A stretch of DNA of 6,578 nt from Bacteroidales bacterium (GTDB taxonomy: Bacteria; Bacteroidota; Bacteroidia; Bacteroidales; Muribaculaceae): the NCBI GenBank assembly GCA_019420545.1, contig JAHZGZ010000203.1:1-6578 (forward strand), given 5' to 3'. This document shows positions 1 to 6,191 of this stretch, piece after piece. The position numbers were made by a program, and so were the translations under genes. The notes below the pieces were generated by a model. The model saw only the letters and a list, made by a program, of their open reading frames with translations. It searched no databases and had not been told where the DNA came from. Positions within the stretch are counted from its first letter, which is position 1. Each line of letters starts with the position of its first letter.

Positions 1-100
1 CATCAGGCATTGTCACATCCCCCTGATAATTGCTATCATGGAACCCATACTCTCGGTATTCTCGGCGGCAATTATCAGGGGGATGTGACAATGCCTGATG
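1..100. repeat. Perfect 33-bp inverted repeat (1-33 / 68-100) with 34-bp loop
   Basis: Bases 1-33 are the exact reverse complement of bases 68-100, and pairing fails at the next inner pair (34 against 67). The loop, 34-67, encodes the protease motif YHGTHTLGILG. The arm starts at the very first base, so it may extend beyond the window. The right arm reads as plausible protease sequence (NYQGDVTMPDA), while the left arm gives an odd peptide (HQALSHPPDNC) just before the His motif. This pattern fits a fold-back chimera at a contig end, in which the left arm is not native sequence. A genuine hairpin inside a protease coding region is possible but less likely. Confidence 0.97.
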
Positions 101-1779
101 CCTCGAAATTCGTCGATCGCGACCATGCGGTTCCGGTTATAGATACTCCCAACCCGTTCCGTGGGGCCGCACCGAAAGCGGAGCTTGCCGCGGCGGCCTG
201 TGCCGAGCTTAACGATATGTTCATTGCATATGGTGTCGATCAGATGTGCTCCCATTCATTTGAGCGCAAGATGCCGATGGTTCTGAGTATGTCGCTTGGC
301 TCAAACACCGGACCGCATGACGAGGGTTCGATGATGAACGAGTTTCTTGACCTCACCGCAACCAAATCAGCTGAAAATCCTAATCCCCCTGTCATTTGTA
401 TTTCGGCAGGCAACGAAGGTGACCGCCGCATATGCCTGCGTAAAACTCTAAACAATGAGTCGGACGTACTCCGCACCATGGTATGGCCTTCCGTGTATCA
501 GTATGATCCCGAAACAGAGAATTCCTTCACGCTTCGGCAGGATCAGATTGTTATATATTCCTCTGATCAGACCAAACTTGATGTGCAGGCTGTACTGCTC
601 AACAAGACACGCGGCTACCGTGTAATTGCCCGCATGCCGGTGATCGGCGAAGGAGTAGGTGCATATTACCTGTCGGATACATCGTTTCAGATATCAAGCG
701 GAGATATGGTAAACTCATATCTTGAGAAATATTTCTACGGATATGTAGGAGTCGGTGGCATGATGGATGAAGATGTCAACCGGTACTATACCATGGTCGA
801 TTATGCTCTTCAGAATAAAATAGATACTAATGCTGACGACAACTATATTCTGGGCTTTGAAGTAAAGATCGCATCGGGACAAGAAATTCCCGAAGGTGGC
901 ATAAATGTGGAATGCTATTGTTCGGGTGCAACATCCGAGATGTACGACTACGGGCAGGCTTCTTTCGACAACGGCTCGCGCAACGGTTCGATCTCCGACA
1001 TGGCCGTGGGTAAAAAACTTATTGTAGTAGGTTCTTACAATACCCGCAACGAATGGTTCTGTCTCGATGGTTATTCTTCTCGCTACGAGTCGGAAGGTGA
1101 TTATTTCACCGTAGGACATGCCAGTGGATTCTCCTCGTTCGGTACGCTACGCGACGGACGTAATCTTCCTACCGTGTGTGCTCCCGGCAGTACAATTATT
1201 TCATCTGTGAACCGCTATTTTACAGAGATTGACGATGTGAAGGATCAGGCAGCACAGCTATATCAGGCAAAAACAGTAGGGCCGGACGGACGCATCAACT
1301 ATTGGAAGCAGGAGGTCGGTACCTCTATGTCGACTCCTCTCGTGGCGGGCGCCATTGCCTGCTGGCTACAGGCCGACCCAACATTGACCTATGCTGACGT
1401 GCAGGATATTATAACGACTACTGCCGTGATTGATGACGATGTACGTGCGGGGGATCCCGTACAGTGGGGCGCCGGCAAGTTCGACGCTCTCGCCGGGCTG
1501 AAGGAAGTGATACGTCGCAGAGGCTCGTCGGCAATATCGGGAATCTCCGACGATGACGCTGCCGGGCGCCTGTTAATGAGTGCCGTCGGCCCCAATGCCT
1601 ATACTCTCTTTATCGGGGGGGTGCCGGCGCTTACCGCTGACGTATACACTCTCGGTGGCACCAAAGTACTGAGCCGTTCTGTTTCGGGCGACGAGATTAC
1701 CGTGAATCTCGACGGTATGGTTCCCGGAGTGTACGTGATCAGTGTTAACGGCCATGCACGTAAAGTTATGGTGAAGTGA
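1..1779 (+). CDS. Subtilisin-like S8 family serine protease with C-terminal sorting tail, 5'-truncated
   Basis: This is a secreted serine endopeptidase of the subtilase family, open in frame from base 1 to the TGA at 1777-1779. Seen: the catalytic His motif HGTHTLGILGG (His codon 37-39), the oxyanion-hole motif SAGNEGD (Asn codon 412-414) and the catalytic Ser motif GTSMSTPLVAG (Ser codon 1324-1326). The usual pre-Ser core segment GFSSFGTLRDGRNLPTVCAPG lies at about 1126-1188. The Asn-to-Ser spacing is about 304 residues against about 66 in subtilisin, so a large beta-rich insertion is present. The last ~70 codons form a sorting-tail-like domain ending GVYVISVNGHARKVMVK, which suggests export through the type IX system or a related route. 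The signal peptide and catalytic Asp region are missing because the gene is cut by the window edge. No start is assigned: the TTG at 10 lies in a suspicious inverted repeat. It sits 28 bp before the LRR gene, probably in one operon. The family call is secure; the substrate is unknown. Confidence 0.93.
   Translation, partial: HQALSHPPDNCYHGTHTLGILGGNYQGDVTMPDASKFVDRDHAVPVIDTPNPFRGAAPKAELAAAACAELNDMFIAYGVDQMCSHSFERKMPMVLSMSLGSNTGPHDEGSMMNEFLDLTATKSAENPNPPVICISAGNEGDRRICLRKTLNNESDVLRTMVWPSVYQYDPETENSFTLRQDQIVIYSSDQTKLDVQAVLLNKTRGYRVIARMPVIGEGVGAYYLSDTSFQISSGDMVNSYLEKYFYGYVGVGGMMDEDVNRYYTMVDYALQNKIDTNADDNYILGFEVKIASGQEIPEGGINVECYCSGATSEMYDYGQASFDNGSRNGSISDMAVGKKLIVVGSYNTRNEWFCLDGYSSRYESEGDYFTVGHASGFSSFGTLRDGRNLPTVCAPGSTIISSVNRYFTEIDDVKDQAAQLYQAKTVGPDGRINYWKQEVGTSMSTPLVAGAIACWLQADPTLTYADVQDIITTTAVIDDDVRAGDPVQWGAGKFDALAGLKEVIRRRGSSAISGISDDDAAGRLLMSAVGPNAYTLFIGGVPALTADVYTLGGTKVLSRSVSGDEITVNLDGMVPGVYVISVNGHARKVMVK
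457..967 (+). other. Large insertion in the protease catalytic domain
   Basis: Between the oxyanion Asn motif and the resumption of the subtilase core (ISDMAVGKKLIVVGSYNTR, from about 991) lie roughly 170 residues that do not belong to the minimal subtilisin fold. They alternate hydrophobic and polar residues, are rich in Tyr, and contain a probable strand run YILGFEVKIASGQEIPEGG. I infer a beta-sandwich insertion of the kind seen in several large subtilases. It may shape substrate access. The boundaries are approximate. Confidence 0.6.
1567..1776 (+). other. C-terminal sorting-tail-like domain of the protease
   Basis: After the catalytic domain and an acidic linker (SAISGISDDD) come about 70 residues of beta-rich sequence. 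They contain the pattern VYTLGGTKVL, then LDGMVPGVYVISVNG and a basic/valine end (ARKVMVK). This matches the general look of Bacteroidetes type A sorting (Por secretion) tails, in which a 'GxYxxxV' strand precedes a terminal basic-hydrophobic strand. The LRR protein downstream ends in a related way. The assignment rests on pattern only, and no type IX machinery gene is in the window. Confidence 0.7.
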
Positions 1780-1807
1780 TTGTGAAAACCATTAAAATAA
1801 ATCAGTT

Positions 1808-1879
1808 ATGCGCATATTACGCAATGCAATGATGGCGTTTGCCCTGCTTGCTTCCGCCCTGACGAGCGGAGTGGCGGCT
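1808..1879 (+). other. Signal peptide of the LRR protein
   Basis: Residues 1-24 show a basic N-region (two Arg within the first five residues), a hydrophobic core (MMAFALLASALTS) and an Ala-rich end (GVAA) before QDSSD. This fits Sec export and signal peptidase I cleavage after Ala24. It also supports ATG 1808 as the start; the upstream bases are A/T-rich (ATTAAAATAAATCAGTT), as is common for Bacteroidetes starts without a Shine-Dalgarno sequence. Confidence 0.88.
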
Positions 1880-4800
1880 CAGGATTCATCCGATCTCGGT
1901 GAACCTGCCATTACTATCAAAACCAATGCCTACGCCACACTTGGCGCGACAAACAAATTCTCCATACTGATCGGTGTCACTGCCGAGAAAGAATATTATG
2001 ATATCGACCAAGGATTCGGAACCGAGGAGTTTGAGGCGACCTATGCAACCATTGATTCTGAAGGTACATGGCATGGATCGGTACTTTCGTGCCGCGTGTC
2101 GAAAGAAGGAGAGATAAAGATATACGGCGATCCTGAAAAGATCGACGTAATAAAGGCTATCGGATGCTATATCACTGAGATAGATCTCAGCAAATGTGTT
2201 AATCTTGATATTCTCAATCTTGAGCACAACGAGCTGAAGAATCTCGATCTTACCCCGAATACTAAGCTTGAGGCCATATATCTTTCGGACAATCCCGGCA
2301 CTCCCGAGACTCCGATTATAATCGGTACCCCCAAGCCGGATCTAAGGATTCTTGAGGTGGATATAATCGATAATTTCGATCCTGCTTTCCATCCCGACTA
2401 TCCCAATTTGCAGGCGCTTGACTGCTACTATAACCGGGGACTCAAGAATCTTGATCTGTCAGGATGCCCTAATCTTATCAATCTTGTAGTGGAGATGACC
2501 TCGGTGGAGTCTCTTGACCTGACTCCGGTTCCAGATATGTGGCATCTGAATATCAGTGAGAGTCGTATCCGCGATATAGACCTTTCCAAAGTCCCTAAAC
2601 TTACGGAATTTTTATGTACGCACTCTTCGGGCAGTTTCAACACTGATGTCAAGATCAAATCGCTTGATCTATCCCACAATCCCGAGCTGAATTATCTGGC
2701 GGCCTCCGACAATGAGCTCACGTCGCTCGATGTCTCCAAAAATCCCAAACTCAAGACTCTCTATCTGCGCCATAATGACCTCTCTTCGATCGACCTGTCG
2801 GCCAACGAAGCTTTGCTGAGTCTCGATATTACCGACAACAGATTCACATACTCGACACTCCCTGCCGACCGTACTACCATGAACGAGTACTACTATGGTC
2901 AGCAGCCGTACCGGGTCGCCCATTCGCTTGCAGCCGGATCGCCGATCGACTTCTCGACAATGCTGCGCGACGGCAGCAATACGTATGTGCGTGTGATGTC
3001 GGCACCTATCGGTACCGAACCGGCCGAGGTGAGTGTCGACGCCTATGCATGGGCCGACGGCAAGCTTACTTTCCATCAGACGTTTGCCGATTCTCTGTAT
3101 GTAGAGTTTGCCAACTCCGAGCTTTCCGACTATACTCTCACCACTACCCGTTTCATGGTCAAGAACGCCGATGAGATCGGCAAGCCTTCGCAGATTGTGT
3201 CGTTTATGACTATGAAATCTGCCGATCTTAACTTTAAAGCTGGTGTCAGGGGCGCTACTCCCGAGGCGCCGCGCAAGTTGCTTGTAGATTTCGGCGACGG
3301 AGAGCAGAAGGAATTCCTGGTTACTTCAGAGGATGCTGCTACATTGATTTCCGGGAAACCTGCTGATTATACCATAAAGATTTATATGCCTGAGGGCGAG
3401 ATATTGTCTGCGCTTAATTTCGACGGGCAGCGGCTTCTCTCGCTCGATTTGAAGGCTGCCACAGAGCTGCGCTACCTTTCGGCACGCGGTTGCAGCCTTT
3501 CAAGAGTTGATCTCGTCAACAACCGTTGTCTGGCGGAACTTGACCTGGCCAATAACTCATTGTCGTCACTCGACCTGGCAGGTGCCGATGGATCGTATGA
3601 AAAGAACTTCCTCGCACATATCGATGTCTCCGGCAACAAGATCTCCTCATTAAATATTGTCAACACTTCAGGCTGCCATTATCTTGATCTCTCCGACAAC
3701 CGCCTGACGGAATTCAGTCTCAAGAATTATGACAATATGCGTCATCTTGATCTCTCCGGCAATCAGCTTGTTACGGTCAATATCGCCTATCTTTCCAACG
3801 CCGAATACATTGATCTGAGCAACAATAATCTTGCTGAAATCGAGGGCGTGTCAGAGATGCCGCTGCTCGCCGATTTCAATCTGTCGGGAAATAATCTGAC
3901 ATTGGCTACACTCCCGTATATCGCCAATGCCGATACCCGTTATGTATATGCGCCGCAGTCGAAGATTAAAATTGCTGCAAAGGCTCCTTCGGTAGCGCTT
4001 CCGGCCCAGAATGTTACGGTCAATGGCAATTCCACGCAATTCAAGTGGGTCAAGACCGATGGTACAGCGCTTGTAGAGGGTACCGACTACACTATCAAAG
4101 ACGGCCTTACCCGTTTCCTCACTATCGATGGCGATGCGGTACACTGCGAGATCTCCAATGCTGCTTTCCCTGCTTTCACCGGCGAGAATGTGCTTGCCAC
4201 TACAGATGTGCTCCCCATGGGTGCGCCCACTACTGTCATCGCTACGTTCACTGTAAATGATGTACGTGAGGATGCACAGATCGGTTTCCGCACAAAGAAT
4301 GTCAGCAACGTCTATGTCGACTGGACCGGTGATGGAATTGATTTTAAGGATTATCCTACAAGCGGCACCGCTTACGTATATTCCACCGATGTACCCGCTG
4401 TAGTCGGCAAAAAGGCGGTACTGTATACCTACGACGATCCTTCCGATATAACTGTGTTCTCTATCACCGGCATAGGCATGGACGATTTCGACGGTTCGGC
4501 ACTCTCTGATCTTACATTGTTCGGGCTTTATGGCTCAGGACTTGCTCCGGAGAAAATAGAATTTCCTGTAAAGGCTCCCATTTCCGAACTCTGCCTTACC
4601 GAAACGAAATTTGAGTCGATCGACCTCTCGGAATATCCGGCTCTCGAGCATCTTGTATTGGGCGACGCCATGATTGAGGAGATTGATCTTTCAAAAGCTC
4701 CGAAACTACTCACTGCGGCGCTTGGAAAGAACAGAATATCGTCGGTAAAACTCGCGAATCCGGTACTTTGGGGACTCGATCTTGCCGGAAATGCTCTTTC

Positions 4801-5461
4801 AGCGCTTGATGTATCGGGCGCTCCGGCTCTACAGCAGCTTGTAGTCAGCAACAATCAGTTCTCTGAGATTGACCTTTCGCCTATTAAAAACACGTTGCAG
4901 GCCCTTAATCTTGACGGTAATCGATTCACTTTTGCCACTCTACCGCGAAAGGTCGATTTCCCGGCTCTTGGCAACGCTTTCTATTATGGCGGTCAGGCTT
5001 CGGTAGATGTTGAGGTGGTTGACGGCAAGGTCGATCTGTCGGCGCAGGCACGTGTCGGCGATACCGAGACGGTATATACATGGTATTATGGAGAAGTGTC
5101 TGTCGATGAGAATACAGGTGAACTAGTTGGTGAGATACTTACATGTGAGGGCGATGATCCGGAGTACACTATTGAAAACGGCATTACCACTTTCCATGTC
5201 AACTATACCGAGCCGGTAATATGCGTCATGACCAATGAGGTATATCCTAATCTCATGCTTTATACTCCTTATCTAAATATCTCCGGTAGCAGTGCGATTG
5301 GAGATATATTTGCCGGTAGCGTTGATGATCCCGACACCCTTGTCAATGTTTATAGCCTTCGGGGTGTATTGCTCCGTGAAAAGGTGCGCCGTGGCGACGC
5401 CGTCGATGGTCTTGCTGCCGGTATTTATATCGTAGGCAACCGTAAGACGGTGGTACGCTGA
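1808..5461 (+). CDS. Secreted leucine-rich-repeat protein with three tandem beta/LRR/beta modules
   Basis: This 1217-residue exported protein is probably a surface or secreted binding protein. The ATG at 1808 gives a clear signal peptide (MRILRNAMMAFALLASALTS, likely cleaved after Ala24). Three diverged modules follow, at about residues 34-455, 462-806 and 809-1157. Each has an N-terminal beta domain, seven or eight LRRs of about 21 residues (for example LTSLDVSKNPKLKTLYLRHND), and a closing motif: FTYSTLP (346-352), LTLATLP (697-703) or FTFATLP (1040-1046). A C-terminal beta domain then completes the module. The repeat resembles the 21-residue LRR of Listeria InlJ and many Bacteroidetes surface proteins, but the Cys ladder of InlJ is mostly absent. 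The last ~40 residues (VNVYSLRGVLL ... GLAAGIYIVGNRKTVVR) form a sorting tail like that of the protease. It starts 28 bp after the protease and ends just before a strong terminator. The ligand is unknown; LRR identity and export are confident. Confidence 0.93.
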   Translation: MRILRNAMMAFALLASALTSGVAAQDSSDLGEPAITIKTNAYATLGATNKFSILIGVTAEKEYYDIDQGFGTEEFEATYATIDSEGTWHGSVLSCRVSKEGEIKIYGDPEKIDVIKAIGCYITEIDLSKCVNLDILNLEHNELKNLDLTPNTKLEAIYLSDNPGTPETPIIIGTPKPDLRILEVDIIDNFDPAFHPDYPNLQALDCYYNRGLKNLDLSGCPNLINLVVEMTSVESLDLTPVPDMWHLNISESRIRDIDLSKVPKLTEFLCTHSSGSFNTDVKIKSLDLSHNPELNYLAASDNELTSLDVSKNPKLKTLYLRHNDLSSIDLSANEALLSLDITDNRFTYSTLPADRTTMNEYYYGQQPYRVAHSLAAGSPIDFSTMLRDGSNTYVRVMSAPIGTEPAEVSVDAYAWADGKLTFHQTFADSLYVEFANSELSDYTLTTTRFMVKNADEIGKPSQIVSFMTMKSADLNFKAGVRGATPEAPRKLLVDFGDGEQKEFLVTSEDAATLISGKPADYTIKIYMPEGEILSALNFDGQRLLSLDLKAATELRYLSARGCSLSRVDLVNNRCLAELDLANNSLSSLDLAGADGSYEKNFLAHIDVSGNKISSLNIVNTSGCHYLDLSDNRLTEFSLKNYDNMRHLDLSGNQLVTVNIAYLSNAEYIDLSNNNLAEIEGVSEMPLLADFNLSGNNLTLATLPYIANADTRYVYAPQSKIKIAAKAPSVALPAQNVTVNGNSTQFKWVKTDGTALVEGTDYTIKDGLTRFLTIDGDAVHCEISNAAFPAFTGENVLATTDVLPMGAPTTVIATFTVNDVREDAQIGFRTKNVSNVYVDWTGDGIDFKDYPTSGTAYVYSTDVPAVVGKKAVLYTYDDPSDITVFSITGIGMDDFDGSALSDLTLFGLYGSGLAPEKIEFPVKAPISELCLTETKFESIDLSEYPALEHLVLGDAMIEEIDLSKAPKLLTAALGKNRISSVKLANPVLWGLDLAGNALSALDVSGAPALQQLVVSNNQFSEIDLSPIKNTLQALNLDGNRFTFATLPRKVDFPALGNAFYYGGQASVDVEVVDGKVDLSAQARVGDTETVYTWYYGEVSVDENTGELVGEILTCEGDDPEYTIENGITTFHVNYTEPVICVMTNEVYPNLMLYTPYLNISGSSAIGDIFAGSVDDPDTLVNVYSLRGVLLREKVRRGDAVDGLAAGIYIVGNRKTVVR
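1907..3172 (+). repeat. LRR protein module 1 (beta domain, 8 or so LRRs, FTYSTLP cap)
   Basis: Residues about 34-455. The beta domain contains YYDIDQGFGTEEFEA, which aligns by eye with LLVDFGDGEQKEFLV of module 2. The LRRs run from ITEIDLSKCVNLDILNLEHNE to LSSIDLSANEALLSLDITDNR, with an irregular stretch at about residues 160-200. The block closes with FTYSTLP and a Tyr-rich YYYGQQPY, then a second beta domain. It is the longest and most regular LRR block of the three. Confidence 0.8.
3191..4225 (+). repeat. LRR protein module 2 (beta domain, about 7 LRRs, LTLATLP cap)
   Basis: Residues about 462-806. The entry beta domain contains VDFGDGEQKEF. The LRR block runs from LSALNFDGQRLLSLDL to LAEIEGVSEMPLLADFNLSGNN. 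The cap is LTLATLP, followed by RYVYAPQ, equivalent to the Tyr-rich stretch of module 1. The exit beta domain includes VEGTDYTIKDGLTRF, which matches EYTIENGITTF in module 3. It appears colinear with modules 1 and 3 but shows low residue identity, so the duplication is old. Confidence 0.8.
4232..5278 (+). repeat. LRR protein module 3 (beta domain, about 7 LRRs, FTFATLP cap)
   Basis: Residues about 809-1157. The entry beta domain contains VYVDWTGDGIDFKDY, aligned by eye with the GDG segment of module 2. The LRRs include FESIDLSEYPALEHLVLGDAM and LSALDVSGAPALQQLVVSNNQ. The cap is FTFATLP with a downstream FYYGGQ. The exit beta domain has TWYYGE and EYTIENGITTF and ends in TNEVYPNL, matching SNAAFPAF at the end of the module 2 exit domain. 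The early repeats of this block are the most degenerate in the protein. Confidence 0.8.
5336..5458 (+). other. C-terminal sorting tail of the LRR protein
   Basis: The final ~41 residues follow a linker (SSAIGDIFAGSVDDPDT). They read VNVYSLRGVLLREKV, then GLAAGIYIVGNRKTVVR. The order VYSLxG, GLxxGIYIV, then a basic/valine end is a common ending for secreted Bacteroidetes proteins and parallels VYTLGGTKVL ... GVYVISVNGHARKVMVK in the upstream protease. I infer that both proteins use the same export or anchoring route. Confidence 0.7.
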
Positions 5462-5489
5462 TCTAATCAACATTTTGACCCATAACTAC

Positions 5490-5527
5490 GGGGCGCCGCG
5501 TCATCTGCACGGCGCCCCTTTCGTTTT
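5490..5527 (+). terminator. Rho-independent terminator after the LRR gene
   Basis: The arms GGGGCGCCG (5490-5498) and CGGCGCCCC (5510-5518) are exact reverse complements around an 11-nt loop, and the T-rich tract TTTCGTTTT follows directly. This is a 9-bp all-GC stem with a U tract, 28 bp past the LRR stop codon. It probably ends the protease-LRR transcript and separates it from the membrane-protein gene. Confidence 0.9.
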
Positions 5528-5612
5528 CCTAATGCACGGAGATCTCCCGCGATTTTTTTTGTACAACAAATCCGGCGACGTACACGTTTTTTATATATTA
5601 ATCCTTTTGAAA

Positions 5613-6146
5613 ATGGAAGCAGTCAGCGATATCATGGTCATATGGCTCATAATAGGGCTTCTTTTTATGGCGTCATCCCTGTTTTTGTTGATCCGGCCTT
5701 ATTTTCCGTCGGCTGTCACGGCATATGCCGGGTTATGGTTCATGAAATGGAGTCATATCATACATCCCGGCGACTGGCTTATGACATCATGGGGTATAGC
5801 GGTGGCTATTGTACTTATAATCGACATATTACAGCCACGCCAGCTTTCACGCTGCACCAATGGCATGGTATATATCGGTGTCGGCGCCATCGTAGGCATG
5901 ATGGTAGGCATGACAGGTTTCTCCTATCTGTGGATGGTGGTCGGTGCTGCTGTCGGTGTTATAGCCGGGGGATATGTATATGCCCGTACCCCGGCCGGAA
6001 AGCCGATCGGATTTCCGTCGGCGCAATTTTTTCAGTATCTTTGTGCCAAGGGACTGCCGGCAATAGTTACGGTGTCGATTATCGGTATAGCGGTAATGCT
6101 ATGGATTATCGAATGTCATCCGGTAGCCACTATCCAGTATATGTAG
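5613..6146 (+). CDS. Small multi-pass membrane protein of unknown function
   Basis: I do not recognise this 177-residue hydrophobic protein with certainty. Probable membrane segments lie at about residues 8-27, 33-44 (short), 58-73, 84-101, 105-124 and 149-168. The middle pair is rich in Gly in small-residue repeats (GVGAIVGMMVGMTG and VVGAAVGVIAGG), a packing pattern that recalls the Gly-zipper-like segments of DUF456-type proteins; that comparison is a guess. I chose ATG 5613, which follows an A-rich stretch; ATG 5634 (170 residues, MVIWLIIGLL) is equally possible. The same frame is open back to an ATG at 5475, but that would translate through the terminator hairpin, so I reject it. No signal peptide or catalytic motif is evident. 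The gene lies 45 bp upstream of the next gene with no terminator between, so the two may be co-transcribed. Confidence 0.78.
   Translation: MEAVSDIMVIWLIIGLLFMASSLFLLIRPYFPSAVTAYAGLWFMKWSHIIHPGDWLMTSWGIAVAIVLIIDILQPRQLSRCTNGMVYIGVGAIVGMMVGMTGFSYLWMVVGAAVGVIAGGYVYARTPAGKPIGFPSAQFFQYLCAKGLPAIVTVSIIGIAVMLWIIECHPVATIQYM
6012..6043 (+). promoter_or_regulatory. Putative Bacteroidetes-type promoter inside the membrane-protein gene
   Basis: TATCTTTG at 6036-6043 is an exact match to the Bacteroidetes -7 consensus TAnnTTTG. TTTC at 6012-6015, 20 bp upstream, is one base off the -33 TTTG box, and the spacing is in the usual range (about 19-21). Transcription would begin near 6050, about 140 bases before the ATG at 6192, so it could drive the exported protein gene separately. 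Being inside coding sequence, it could also be chance. Confidence 0.45.
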
Positions 6147-6191
6147 CCATGCGCTTATGCAAGCGAATGTCTTGACCATTTACCAACGCTT

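Noticed and set aside
10..12. TTG at base 10 as the start codon of the protease.
   Set aside because: It lies in the suspicious inverted-repeat arm, only nine codons before the catalytic His, leaving no room for the signal peptide or the Asp motif. The gene is truncated, not started here.
2669..3076. A 135-codon minus-strand open frame inside the LRR gene, and similar minus-strand frames at 715-1119 and 1886-2227.
   Set aside because: They lie fully inside strongly supported + strand genes, have Arg/Ile-rich composition without domains, and are shadows of the coding strand.
5558..5609. A possible promoter for the membrane-protein gene: TTTG at 5558-5561 and TCCTTTTG at 5602-5609.
   Set aside because: No TAnnTTTG box lies 19-21 bp after the TTTG, and the TCCTTTTG match has a mismatch and no partner box at the right distance. 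A promoter must exist somewhere after the terminator but I cannot place it.
5475..5612. A 46-codon N-terminal extension of the membrane protein starting at ATG 5475.
   Set aside because: It would translate through the GC-rich terminator hairpin and its T tract, and the extension (MTHNYGAPRHLHG...) looks like non-coding sequence. ATG 5613 or 5634 begins directly at the first membrane segment.
6152..6165. A short hairpin (CGCTT / AAGCG, 4-nt loop) between the membrane-protein gene and the exported protein gene.
   Set aside because: The stem is only 5 bp and no T tract follows, so it is not a convincing terminator or regulatory element.
5642..6175. A second long + strand reading frame (177 codons) overlapping the membrane-protein gene.
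   Set aside because: It is the shifted frame of the same DNA, rich in His, Cys and Arg, with no domain. The frame from 5613 gives clear membrane segments and is the coding one.
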